Positions 1-9,434 of a stretch of 64,000 bases of DNA are shown here, piece by piece. The position numbers and the translations under genes were made by a program. The DNA is taken from contig JAFVEQ010000001.1 of NCBI GenBank assembly GCA_017475895.1, positions 28,432 to 92,431 of the forward strand, given 5' to 3'. The DNA is from Rickettsiales bacterium (lineage in GTDB: Bacteria; Pseudomonadota; Alphaproteobacteria; Rickettsiales; UBA1997). The notes beneath the pieces are model-generated. The model was not told the origin of the DNA and did not search any database. It saw nothing but the letters and a program-made list of their open reading frames with translations. Within the stretch, counting starts at the first letter, position 1. Every line of letters starts with the position of its first letter.

Positions 1-976
1 TACCACCACCAAAAGAAACACCATTTAGCACATGAGCAAATAGAAAATGATCAAGATCGGTGACATTATGGTCAGACGTTGAACCGAATGTTACATTATT
101 ATTTTTATATACCGTATTAGTTACATAATTTAACCCGTTATCACTCGATAAAACACCAAATAACTCCCAATGTTGAACGCTATTTTTAACATTGGTAAAT
201 TGAATTTTGTAGTTATAACCCTCCTCAAGATCAGTAAAAATCACAGATTCCGTAGAACTTAAATTTATAGTCTGAACCTTCGTGACAACATTATCAACAC
301 CGGTAACGGCTAGACCATTATTTGTTATTACTCCCTTAAAATCAATATTTCCAGTACTAGCATCAACCACAAAAGAATTATTCCAGTTTTCCCCGTCACC
401 AGAAACTTTTAAAGTAAAATTATTGTTACTAATTAAGCCTATTTCCGCGATATCACCACCTCCACACTGAAATCTACAGCTAGCAACATCACTGCTTGTA
501 TTTTTATTAATGTTTACCTTAATATCATTGTTTTCATAGTTAAACAAAACACCATCGCTACTTACATTTAATCTATTAGTACTACTACAACTGGTATTTA
601 TACCTAATTTTGATAAATGTAAATCACCTATGTTTATATTTAACTCAATCCAATCATTATTAGAATATTTGTAAAATTTATTTTCATCCAAAACATAAAA
701 AATAAAGTTTTCTCTTGGCTCAATAAACCTCCAACCGTTATCATAAAAGGCTAAATATTTATCCATGTTAATCCAATCGCCACTGGCATTTGCTCCAACT
801 ATGTATAAATCATTATCATTTACATTAGCCGGTGGCTCGGTCAAATCTTTATCAACAACGACATTTTTTAGAAGATTATCAATTATAATAAGTGCCTCAT
901 TATGCGTAACTTCCTTTCCAGACTGATTTGGAATAAGTAAAGGCATTTGTAAATTATTTGTTTTTTCGATATCCAT
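1..976 (-). CDS. DUF2793 phage/GTA-type protein, 3' end cut by window edge
   Basis: Reading the minus strand from the ATG at 974-976 gives an uninterrupted frame to base 1, about 325 residues and still open. The N-terminus (residues about 8-90) reads like DUF2793, a domain common in alphaproteobacterial prophages and gene transfer agents: a short 'MPLLIPNQSGKEVTHNEAL' start, then 'YIVGANASGDW' and 'GWRFIEPRENF'. The rest is Asn/Gly/Ser-rich and resembles tail-fibre or head-fibre modules. The gene lies 56 nt downstream of the Mfd-like gene on the same strand, so readthrough is possible. No clear Shine-Dalgarno sequence is seen. Family call fairly sure; exact virion role unknown. Confidence 0.75.
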   Translation of the reverse strand, partial: MDIEKTNNLQMPLLIPNQSGKEVTHNEALIIIDNLLKNVVVDKDLTEPPANVNDNDLYIVGANASGDWINMDKYLAFYDNGWRFIEPRENFIFYVLDENKFYKYSNNDWIELNINIGDLHLSKLGINTSCSSTNRLNVSSDGVLFNYENNDIKVNINKNTSSDVASCRFQCGGGDIAEIGLISNNNFTLKVSGDGENWNNSFVVDASTGNIDFKGVITNNGLAVTGVDNVVTKVQTINLSSTESVIFTDLEEGYNYKIQFTNVKNSVQHWELFGVLSSDNGLNYVTNTVYKNNNVTFGSTSDHNVTDLDHFLFAHVLNGVSFGGG

Positions 977-1032
977 AGAAAAATTTTATTTTTTTGGATA
1001 TTTTATATTTTGCAGTTACTTCAGGAAGTACA

Positions 1033-3168
1033 CTATATACAGCTTTCCAATAGTTTCAAAATATTGTCAATTGCACTAAAAACATCAACATTGTCAGACA
1101 TATTAAACACAATGCCATCATTTTTAATCTTTATATTCTTGTCATCCATCGAGTAATTCAACAACTTTTCAACACCTACAAAATTATTATTGTGAAACGA
1201 AACGGAAATAAAACCACAACTAACCAATAATCGTTGAATATTTAGCAACTTACATCTATGCTTTAGAAGTGAAACGGCAAACAAATTTTTCACACTATCT
1301 GGTAAATTACCATATTGTTTAATCATGTCTTTAGCTATTTCATCAGCGTCAATCTTATTCTTAATATTAGCTATTTCTCTATAGTACTTCATTTTAACAT
1401 TTACATTGTCAATGTAATTATTAGGAATCACAGTAGACAAATGAATTTTTATTTCCGGTGAAAAATCCTCCAACTCCTCTGTATTATTTTTATTTTCATC
1501 GCTGATATTTTTACCACTTTTATTTATTGCCTTCATCAACATATCGTTATACAACTCTACTCCAACGTCTTTTATATGTCCACTTTGTTCTTCCCCCAAA
1601 ACATTACCCACACCTCTTATATTCATATCTTCAGAAGATATCATAAACCCAGAATTTAAATCCCTAATGGATTCTATAATCTCTAGTCTCTTTTTAGAGT
1701 TATCCGTTACAATATCGGTTTTTTTCGTGGTCAAATAGGCATACGCCTGAACGCCTCCTCTACCTACCCTACCCCTTAACTGGTACAACTGTGCCAAACC
1801 AAAATTATTTGCCTTATAAACAATCATAGTGTTTGCCTGCGGAACATCTATTCCGTTTTCTATTATGATTGTTGCTATTAAAACGTCATATTTTCCATCA
1901 TAGAAATCATTCATTAATATATCAACCTTTTCACTGTCCATCTGTCCATGAACCGTACAGTATTTCAGATCCGGCATAGTTATGTTTAACCTATTTACGA
2001 CTTCCGCTATATCTGCTATTCTGGGAACAACAATAAAAACTCTACCCTTTCTTTTTATTTCTTCATCCATAACGTTTTTTATATAAGCATCATCATATTG
2101 ACACACAACAGTTTCCACATTTACCCTATTAATTGGTGGTGTCATTATCAGAGATAAGTCTCTTATTCCAGAAATTGACATCTGTAAAGTTCTGGGTATT
2201 GGAGTGGCAGACATCGCTAAAATATGCGTATTCGTCCTTAATTCTTTTATCTTTTCTTTTTGTTTTACTCCAAATCTCTGTTCTTCATCTATTATGGTCA
2301 ATCCAAGATTTTTAAATTTAACATCTTTATTTAAAAGTGAATGTGTTCCAATGACTATATCCACATTTCCAAGCTCCAAATCTCTTTTTATTTTTTTAGC
2401 TTCAGAAGCACTTGTTAATCTTGATAAACTGACAACCTTATAGTCAGTATACTTAAATCTTTCACAGAATTGCTTATAGTGTTGTCTACACAGTAAAGTT
2501 GTAGGAACTATCACAGCAACTTGTCCCCTATTTATGCTATCCACCACAACAAAGGATGTTCTAATGGCAACTTCCGTTTTACCAAAACCAACATCACCAC
2601 ACAATAATCTATCCATCAATTTACCACTGGATAAATCGGAAATTATTTCGTTTGTTGCCTTAATCTGATCTTTTGTCGGTTCAAACATAAAGGAGTTACA
2701 AAAATCATCATAACTACCAACATTTGGCGAATATATTGTCGCTTTTTTTATTTTTCTACTGTAGGCAATATCAATTAGTTTTTTAGATAAGTCCTCAATG
2801 TTTTTTCTGATTTTTGTTCTCCTACCAAGCCAACTACTCTGTTTTGATAGTTTATCTAACTTTATTTCATCGTTATTATAACCATATTTTGTAATTAAAT
2901 CAAAATTTTCCACCGGAACCAAAAGACTAGCATTGTCCGCATATTCAATTTTTAAAAAATCCTTTTCAACATCGTTAAATTTTACATTCTCTATTTTAAC
3001 AAATCTACCCAATCCATACTCTATATGAATAACCAAATCACCAGATCTTAATACATTTCCTTCCTTCAACACCTTTACCAAGTGTTCGCTATTAACAACG
3101 TCACTTAGATGGTTTTCTAGTACATCTTCCTGAATTTCGTTTTCACCAAATGGATTATTTATTGTCAT
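1033..3168 (-). CDS. mfd: Mfd-like transcription-repair coupling helicase lacking the N-terminal UvrB-like half
   Basis: 711 residues against about 1,150 for a typical Mfd. The CarD-like RNA-polymerase-interacting domain sits near residues 35-100. It is followed by a superfamily 2 helicase core with Walker A GDVGFGKT (191-198), DEEQ (294-297), SATPIPRT and the QLRGRVGRG motif VI. The C-terminal TRCF domain is at about 580-690. Missing are domains D1-D3, which in Mfd carry the UvrB-like fold and bind UvrA. The start overlaps the LRR gene by 14 nt, so there is no room for the missing part upstream. It should still push stalled RNA polymerase off DNA; whether it recruits nucleotide excision repair is doubtful. 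The symbol follows the family, with that reservation. Confidence 0.85.
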   Translation of the reverse strand: MTINNPFGENEIQEDVLENHLSDVVNSEHLVKVLKEGNVLRSGDLVIHIEYGLGRFVKIENVKFNDVEKDFLKIEYADNASLLVPVENFDLITKYGYNNDEIKLDKLSKQSSWLGRRTKIRKNIEDLSKKLIDIAYSRKIKKATIYSPNVGSYDDFCNSFMFEPTKDQIKATNEIISDLSSGKLMDRLLCGDVGFGKTEVAIRTSFVVVDSINRGQVAVIVPTTLLCRQHYKQFCERFKYTDYKVVSLSRLTSASEAKKIKRDLELGNVDIVIGTHSLLNKDVKFKNLGLTIIDEEQRFGVKQKEKIKELRTNTHILAMSATPIPRTLQMSISGIRDLSLIMTPPINRVNVETVVCQYDDAYIKNVMDEEIKRKGRVFIVVPRIADIAEVVNRLNITMPDLKYCTVHGQMDSEKVDILMNDFYDGKYDVLIATIIIENGIDVPQANTMIVYKANNFGLAQLYQLRGRVGRGGVQAYAYLTTKKTDIVTDNSKKRLEIIESIRDLNSGFMISSEDMNIRGVGNVLGEEQSGHIKDVGVELYNDMLMKAINKSGKNISDENKNNTEELEDFSPEIKIHLSTVIPNNYIDNVNVKMKYYREIANIKNKIDADEIAKDMIKQYGNLPDSVKNLFAVSLLKHRCKLLNIQRLLVSCGFISVSFHNNNFVGVEKLLNYSMDDKNIKIKNDGIVFNMSDNVDVFSAIDNILKLLESCI

Positions 3169-5179
3169 CTGTTTCTGTTTTAAAGTACTTCGCGAATGCC
3201 TTCGATAGTTTAGCTTTTTTCTTTCCGGATGCTAACATATTTCGTGATATTAGATCAGCATTATTTCCCTTTAGTACAACAATACCCTTCATCTTCTTCA
3301 TAATACTCGTAAAAGCCGGTGTTTGAACAGATGTTCCATCAAAATACAACTCCATAACTTCAGAGAGATTTCTCAAACAATATATATCTTTTATTCTCGG
3401 ACAACCGGTCATGTTTATAACTGTTAAATTTTTCAAATCAGATAAGGCCGAAACATCTTCCAGCTGAGTACAATAGCTAAAATCTACCTCTTCCATACTT
3501 TCACAATTAGACAATGCACTTATATCTTTTATTTTAGGGTTGTTACTAAGATTTATCTCCTCAAGTTTTTTCATGTTTTTTACAACACTAATATCTTCAA
3601 TTATCATATTTGAAGTGGCGCTTAAAGCAATTCCACTACCTCCGGTTTTCATGGCCAATTTACCACCAACCGAACCACCTCCACCAATTATTAGCTTTTT
3701 TAAAGACGTCATTTTATGTAGAGGACTCAAATCAATCAGTTTTGAATTTGCTGTCAGGTCAATTTTTTTCATTGCAGTCATCTCTTCAAACGGCCTTAGA
3801 TCGGTTATGTTATTATCCTTAAGAATTAATTCCTTCATATTAACCATTTTAGAAAAAAAACTTACATCAGTTAATCTTCTTGAACTCATTGTTAAATATT
3901 CAAGGTTAAGTAGTTCATTAAAAACCTCCAGCTGAGATATATTTATCATACTTTTACCATCCATCAGCAGACATTTTAAATTGTTGAAGGAAGCTAAAGT
4001 AAAAATATCCGTCAATCTAGTACAATTATCCATAAACAAAAATTCTAAATTTGTACAGTTTGACAGAGGAAATAGATCCGTCACAAGCGTTGAATCTATA
4101 TCTAAAGTTCTCAATTTCAGTAACGATTCTGCACCATCTAAACTTTCCAGAGACGTGGAACCCCACAAAATTAACTCCACAAGTTCCGGACATTGACCTA
4201 TATTTTTAATATTCGTTATACTATTACAGCAACAATTCAATATGCGTAAATCCGGAAACATACCTATGTTGTCAATATTATCAACAAGCGTATTTCCAAT
4301 ATTTAATACTCTTAGTTTTTTACAACCAGCCAAACATTCAATGTTATCAAAGTAATCACAGTTATTTACATCCAATTCCTTTAAATTTTCAAACATACTT
4401 ACTACGCTAAAATCCCTTATTTCATCACAGTTTGATATATCTAGAGATTCTAGATCTTTATTCTGTCTATAAAGCTCAAGTAAGTCTTTTTCTGTAGCAT
4501 AGTGACCTAAAGTGGCACAATTTTTCTTTTTAACCTTTTGATAACCATCACCCTTAAAGGAAACCACCGAAACCGGTGTGGAAAAATCAATTACAGTTGA
4601 ATAAATAAGTTCATCTTCATCATTTTTAACTTCTTCTTTTTTATCCTCTTTCTCGGCAGTTTCATTTTTTCCACTTTCATCACCAACAACATCAATAATT
4701 CCACCTACATCTTCCTTTCTGTCACTATTACCAGTAGATTTGTTCTTATTATTACCAAAATTGCCACTAATTTCATTCAGATAATTGGATATTCTATCGA
4801 ATGTATCTTTTTTATCCTGTTCAACATCATCAACTACATCATCAGTCTGTGGGTCGTCAATATCATAATCATCAAATAGATAGTCAAACTCATCTTTATC
4901 TTTGACGGCCAAAATGTCATTAGTACCACCAAAGTTAACATTATCTTGTTTATGTGGAACTGAATTATATGAAACGGGAGGAATTATATCATCTTTAACA
5001 AAATTAAAGTGTACACCATCATTAGCAACCTCATTTTTCACCTCATCATCAAAATTGGAATCTTTTTCAGAAGTGGGTTTAGTATACTTTTCAGTCTCCA
5101 CTTTATCGTCTTTGATGGTAGCTCCTAGTGTTCTCTTTGAGCTAACATCTAAACCAACTTTTTTTATTTCAAGTATCAT
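3155..5179 (-). CDS. Leucine-rich repeat protein with acidic N-terminus
   Basis: About 674 residues starting at the ATG at 5177-5179. A longer frame to 5215 would need a TTG inside the rpoC terminator hairpin, so I reject it. Residues about 15-215 are acidic, low-complexity and probably disordered. Residues about 225-650 are SDS22/internalin-like leucine-rich repeats of about 22 residues ('L..L.L..N..I.DI..L'), interrupted by a Gly-rich loop near 530. The C-terminus is Lys-rich. No signal peptide or membrane segment is visible. It sits between rpoC and the Mfd-like gene and overlaps the latter. LRR proteins usually bind other proteins; the partner and whether it is secreted are unknown. Confidence 0.8.
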   Translation of the reverse strand: MILEIKKVGLDVSSKRTLGATIKDDKVETEKYTKPTSEKDSNFDDEVKNEVANDGVHFNFVKDDIIPPVSYNSVPHKQDNVNFGGTNDILAVKDKDEFDYLFDDYDIDDPQTDDVVDDVEQDKKDTFDRISNYLNEISGNFGNNKNKSTGNSDRKEDVGGIIDVVGDESGKNETAEKEDKKEEVKNDEDELIYSTVIDFSTPVSVVSFKGDGYQKVKKKNCATLGHYATEKDLLELYRQNKDLESLDISNCDEIRDFSVVSMFENLKELDVNNCDYFDNIECLAGCKKLRVLNIGNTLVDNIDNIGMFPDLRILNCCCNSITNIKNIGQCPELVELILWGSTSLESLDGAESLLKLRTLDIDSTLVTDLFPLSNCTNLEFLFMDNCTRLTDIFTLASFNNLKCLLMDGKSMINISQLEVFNELLNLEYLTMSSRRLTDVSFFSKMVNMKELILKDNNITDLRPFEEMTAMKKIDLTANSKLIDLSPLHKMTSLKKLIIGGGGSVGGKLAMKTGGSGIALSATSNMIIEDISVVKNMKKLEEINLSNNPKIKDISALSNCESMEEVDFSYCTQLEDVSALSDLKNLTVINMTGCPRIKDIYCLRNLSEVMELYFDGTSVQTPAFTSIMKKMKGIVVLKGNNADLISRNMLASGKKKAKLSKAFAKYFKTETDDNK

Positions 5180-5197
5180 AACTAAAATAATCAAATT

Positions 5198-5227
5198 AAA
5201 AATCTGGTCCGGCAATCACCGGACCAG
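5198..5227 (-). terminator. Rho-independent terminator of rpoC
   Basis: Perfect 9-bp stem, CTGGTCCGG (5204-5212) with CCGGACCAG (5219-5227), loop of 6, followed on the minus strand by a T5 run (5198-5202). It lies 8 nt after the rpoC stop and ends the long tuf-rpoC transcription unit before the LRR gene. Confidence 0.85.
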
Positions 5228-5235
5228 AACAAATA

Positions 5236-8200
5236 CTATTCGTCACCCATTGGCGAATCACCATCTCTATTGAGTTTTTCAAGTTGAGCTTCTGCCTTCA
5301 TTCGCTCTACAATTAAACCAGTTCCGGCTGGTATTAGTTTACCAACTATAACATTTTCCTTTAGTCCCTGTAAAGTATCAACTTTACCTTGAATTGAGGC
5401 ATCAGTCAAAACCTTAACTGTTTCTTGGAATGAAGCGGCAGATATAAATGATTTTGTTTGCAGCGATGCCCTTGTAATACCCAACAATACTTTTTCACCT
5501 TTTGCTGGTTTTAGACCATTCTCTACAGCTTTTTTATTAATTAATTCAAAATCATCTTTATCTATAGTTTCACCAACCAATAGTGTGGTTTCTCCAGAGT
5601 CGGTTATCTCAATTTTCTTTAACATCATATTGAGTATAATTTCAATGTGTTTATCATTAATTGAAATACCCTGCATCTCGTAAACTTTTTGTATTTCTTC
5701 AACCATATATTTACTGAATGCTTCAATACCCAATATTTGTAGAATATCATGTGGTGCCTTATCACCATCCATAATATTATCACCTCTCTTGATTCTGTCA
5801 CCATTGTTAACAAATAGGTGTTTACCCTTTGGAACCGTATAACTAATCTCTTTTTCATTCTCATCATCCGGAACAACGGTAATCACTCTCTTTGTTTTAT
5901 AATCTCTTTCATTAAATTTAACAGTTCCATCTATAGCGGACATGATAGCATAATTCTTCGGTTTTCTCGCTTCAAATAACTCTGCAACCCTCGGAAGACC
6001 ACCAGTAATATCCTTATTTTTAATGGAATCCTTTGGAGTCCTAGCAATAATATCACCAGCTAAAACCTCTTGACCATTGGAAACATTTAATATTGTTCCA
6101 ATAAACAACTCGTAGTTTACAAGATTCTTACTATTAACAACATTAATGCTTGGTTTTAACGATTGTTCACCGTTAAATCTTCTCCAGTCGGCAATAATTT
6201 TTGATGACAAACCAGTTGACTCATCAATCTTTTCCTTTATGGATATACCATCAATCAAGTCTTTATACTCAATTTTACCAGATTCTGTCGCTATAATCAA
6301 GTGGTTATATGGATCCCATTCTGCCAAAAAGTCACCCTTCTTAACTTTAGCTCCATCCTTAAATAGAATTTTTGCTCCAAATGGAATTTTATATTTTACT
6401 ATTGTTTTGTTGCCCTGTACTAAAGCCAATTCAGTATTATTGTTAATAACTATTTCTTCATTATCTCTGTTGATAACGGAAGCAAGATTACTAATTTTTA
6501 CAACTCCATCCTCAATGGCAACAATATTTGATTCATTACCACTTAATGTAGCACCACCCAAGTGTCTCGTGTTCATAGTTAACTGCGTTCCCGGTTCACC
6601 GATGGCCTGTGCTGCCACAACACCAACCGCTTCACCAACACTAACCAATTTCTTTGTGGTTAAATCTCTACCATAACATTTAGCACATACACCGTGTTCA
6701 TGTTTACAAGTCAATACAGATCTAACCTTAACCTGTTTAACACCAGCTTTTTCAATGGCATCCGCCTCTTTTTCACTTATCAATTCACCAGCTTTAACTA
6801 TAACCGTTTTATCTGTTGGATTAATAACATCATTTAAGGCTGTTCTACCGGTAATTTTTGAAGCTAATGTTGTTTTTACAACACTATTTTCAATTCTAGC
6901 TTCCATCGTTATACCTTCGTCGGTGCCACAGTCCTCATCAATAACTATACAATCCTGTGCAACATCCACAAGCCTTCTTGTCAAATAACCAGCGTTTGAA
7001 GTTTTTAAAGCTGTATCCACCATTGATTTTCTACCGGTATGTGTAGACACGAAGTATTCAATAATTGACATACCTTCCTTAAAGTTAGACAAAATAGGAG
7101 TTTCAATAATTTCACCATTCTGTTTAGCCAAAAGTCCTCTACTACCGGACATGTGTTGAACGTTAGATTCATTACCTCTTGCTCCGGAGCTAACCATCAG
7201 GTATATTGAATTTGCTCCACTACTACTTTTGTCCTTCGAAATGTTACTCATAACAACCTTCTGAATTTTTGTAGAGTAATCATTCCAAATGCCAATAATT
7301 TTGTTATATCTTTCACCAGCAGTTATTAAACCATCCTGATATTGATTATCAACACTTTTAACTTCTTCGTTGGCCTTTTCTATCAATACTTTTTTATCTT
7401 CAGGAATAGACATATCATCTTTACCAATGGATATACCAGATAATGTAGAGTTTTTGAAACCAAGTCTCATCATGTCATCACAAAATCTACCGGTTTCTGT
7501 CTGGTCTGTTTCCTTGTAAACTATATTTATGATTTTTCCAACCTCTTTTTTGCCCAAAGGAGCATTTATAAGTGAAAAACCGTATTTTTCCTTGATGACT
7601 TCCGGCAACAGATCAAAAACCTTTTCTCTTCCGGCCGTGGTCACAACCTTTACATATTCAATACCACCGTTTTCATGTACAATAGGATATCTAAAATATA
7701 TTGGTGTGTGAAGTCCTATTCTCTTTGAAAAAAGAGCATGTTCCAATTCATCCCTATTGGAAATGGCAATATTTGGTCTTGTGGCACTGTCACCAGTCGG
7801 TTCCATAGTTAAATAGTATATACCCAAAAGCATATCCTGCGACAAAGTAATATTTGGTTTTCCATCTTGTGGGTTTAAAATATTATTTGATGACATCATC
7901 AACACTCTTGCTTCCGTCTGTGCCTCTATTGACAACGGAACATGTACAGCCATCTGGTCTCCATCGAAGTCCGCATTAAAGGATTTACAAACCAACGGGT
8001 GTAGCTGTATTGCTTTACCTTCAATCAAAAGTGGTTCAAAGGCCTGAATACCCAATCTATGTAATGTTGGAGCTCTGTTTAAAAGAACCGGATGCTCCTG
8101 TATTACTTCTTCCAAAATATCCCAAACTTCAGCTCTTCCGCTTTCAACTAATCTTTTTGAATGTCTTATACCATTGGATATTCCATTTAATTCCAATTTA

Positions 8201-9372
8201 GCATATATAAATGGTTTAAACAGTTCTAGAGCCATCTGTTTTGGTAAACCGCATTGATTTAACTTCAGATTTGGTCCCACAACAATCACTGAACGACCGG
8301 AATAGTCAACCCTTTTACCAAGAAGATTTTGTCTAAATCTTCCCTGCTTACCTTTAAGCATATCACTTAAAGATTTTAAAGCTCTTTTATTTGCTGCCTT
8401 GACAGGGTTTGCACTTCTGGTGTTATCCAAAAGAGAATCAACGGATTCCTGAAGCATCCTTTTTTCATTTCTCACAATTATATCTGGAGCTTCCAATTCC
8501 ATTAATTTCTTTAATCTATTATTTCTATTTATAACTCTTCTGTATAGCTCATTCAAATCAGCACTGGCAAAATTACCACCATCCAATTGAACCAACGGTC
8601 TTATTTCTGGAGGAATAACCGGTAAAACAGTTAAAATCATCCATTCAGGTCTATTGTTAGAATCAACAAACGATTCAACTATACTTAATCTTTTGATTAT
8701 TTTTGATTTTTTTAACTCAGATTTAGTCTCAGTTAATTCCTTTCTTAATTTATCTCTAAGCTTTACAACATCAATATTTTCAAGTAATTTTCTAATGGCT
8801 CCAGCACCCATTTCAGCAACGAATGCATCTTCACCATACTCTTCTTTATACTTGTTGTATTCTTCTTCTGAAAGTAATTGCCCATTTTCCAATGGAGTCA
8901 TTTTAGCATCAACCACTATGTACATTTCAAAGTATACAACCTTTTCAATGTACTTTGGCATAATGTCTAACATAACACTAATTCTTGAAGGTAGAGATTT
9001 TAAAAACCATATATGAGAAACCGGAGTAGCCAATTCTATATGACCCATCCTCTCTCTTCTAACCTTAGAACTTGTAACCTCAACACCACATCTTTCGCAG
9101 ACAATACCTTTATATTTTATTCTTTTATATTTTCCACACAAACACTCGTAATCCTTTATAGGACCGAATATTTTAGCACAAAACAATCCATCTTTTTCAG
9201 GTTTAAACGTTCTATAGTTGACGGTTTCTGGTTTTGTTACCTCACCGTAGGACCACGACCTTATTTTCTCAGGACTTGCTATTGATATTTTCAAAGCGTT
9301 AAAATCTGTAGAATCTAACACCTGATTACTTATATTCATCAATCCATAAGAAGAAGTTCCATCTAAAGCCAT
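5236..9372 (-). CDS. rpoC: DNA-directed RNA polymerase subunit beta'
   Basis: 1,378 residues, full length for the family. The N-terminal zinc-binding cysteines (C..C-x12-C..C near residues 64-98) are present. The catalytic magnesium loop NADFDGD is near residue 460. The second zinc site (CGTDEG ... [13 protein letters not shown]) and the trigger-loop region '[16 protein letters not shown]' are also seen. It lies 62 nt downstream of rpoB and is a separate gene, not an rpoB-rpoC fusion as in Wolbachia. Forms the catalytic cleft of RNA polymerase with beta. Confidence 0.98.
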   Translation of the reverse strand: MALDGTSSYGLMNISNQVLDSTDFNALKISIASPEKIRSWSYGEVTKPETVNYRTFKPEKDGLFCAKIFGPIKDYECLCGKYKRIKYKGIVCERCGVEVTSSKVRRERMGHIELATPVSHIWFLKSLPSRISVMLDIMPKYIEKVVYFEMYIVVDAKMTPLENGQLLSEEEYNKYKEEYGEDAFVAEMGAGAIRKLLENIDVVKLRDKLRKELTETKSELKKSKIIKRLSIVESFVDSNNRPEWMILTVLPVIPPEIRPLVQLDGGNFASADLNELYRRVINRNNRLKKLMELEAPDIIVRNEKRMLQESVDSLLDNTRSANPVKAANKRALKSLSDMLKGKQGRFRQNLLGKRVDYSGRSVIVVGPNLKLNQCGLPKQMALELFKPFIYAKLELNGISNGIRHSKRLVESGRAEVWDILEEVIQEHPVLLNRAPTLHRLGIQAFEPLLIEGKAIQLHPLVCKSFNADFDGDQMAVHVPLSIEAQTEARVLMMSSNNILNPQDGKPNITLSQDMLLGIYYLTMEPTGDSATRPNIAISNRDELEHALFSKRIGLHTPIYFRYPIVHENGGIEYVKVVTTAGREKVFDLLPEVIKEKYGFSLINAPLGKKEVGKIINIVYKETDQTETGRFCDDMMRLGFKNSTLSGISIGKDDMSIPEDKKVLIEKANEEVKSVDNQYQDGLITAGERYNKIIGIWNDYSTKIQKVVMSNISKDKSSSGANSIYLMVSSGARGNESNVQHMSGSRGLLAKQNGEIIETPILSNFKEGMSIIEYFVSTHTGRKSMVDTALKTSNAGYLTRRLVDVAQDCIVIDEDCGTDEGITMEARIENSVVKTTLASKITGRTALNDVINPTDKTVIVKAGELISEKEADAIEKAGVKQVKVRSVLTCKHEHGVCAKCYGRDLTTKKLVSVGEAVGVVAAQAIGEPGTQLTMNTRHLGGATLSGNESNIVAIEDGVVKISNLASVINRDNEEIVINNNTELALVQGNKTIVKYKIPFGAKILFKDGAKVKKGDFLAEWDPYNHLIIATESGKIEYKDLIDGISIKEKIDESTGLSSKIIADWRRFNGEQSLKPSINVVNSKNLVNYELFIGTILNVSNGQEVLAGDIIARTPKDSIKNKDITGGLPRVAELFEARKPKNYAIMSAIDGTVKFNERDYKTKRVITVVPDDENEKEISYTVPKGKHLFVNNGDRIKRGDNIMDGDKAPHDILQILGIEAFSKYMVEEIQKVYEMQGISINDKHIEIILNMMLKKIEITDSGETTLLVGETIDKDDFELINKKAVENGLKPAKGEKVLLGITRASLQTKSFISAASFQETVKVLTDASIQGKVDTLQGLKENVIVGKLIPAGTGLIVERMKAEAQLEKLNRDGDSPMGDE

Positions 9373-9402
9373 ATTTACTTACTTTTTTTCTTTAATAATA
9401 CA

Positions 9403-9426
9403 GAATAGGAAGAAAACTTCCTATTC
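9403..9426 (-). other. Hairpin between rpoB and rpoC
   Basis: GAATAGGAAG / CTTCCTATTC 10-bp stem with an AAAA loop in the rpoB-rpoC spacer, without a following T run. Possibly an RNA processing or stability element in the polycistronic message. Confidence 0.45.
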
Positions 9427-9434
9427 AAAATAAA

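Noticed and set aside
3540-3935. 131-residue plus-strand ORF with hydrophobic character
   Set aside because: Antisense to leucine repeats of the LRR gene; Leu-rich reading in the other strand is a by-product of the repeat codons.
5180-5215. Longer start for the LRR protein
   Set aside because: It would start at a TTG inside the rpoC terminator hairpin; the ATG at 5177-5179 is the first start after it.
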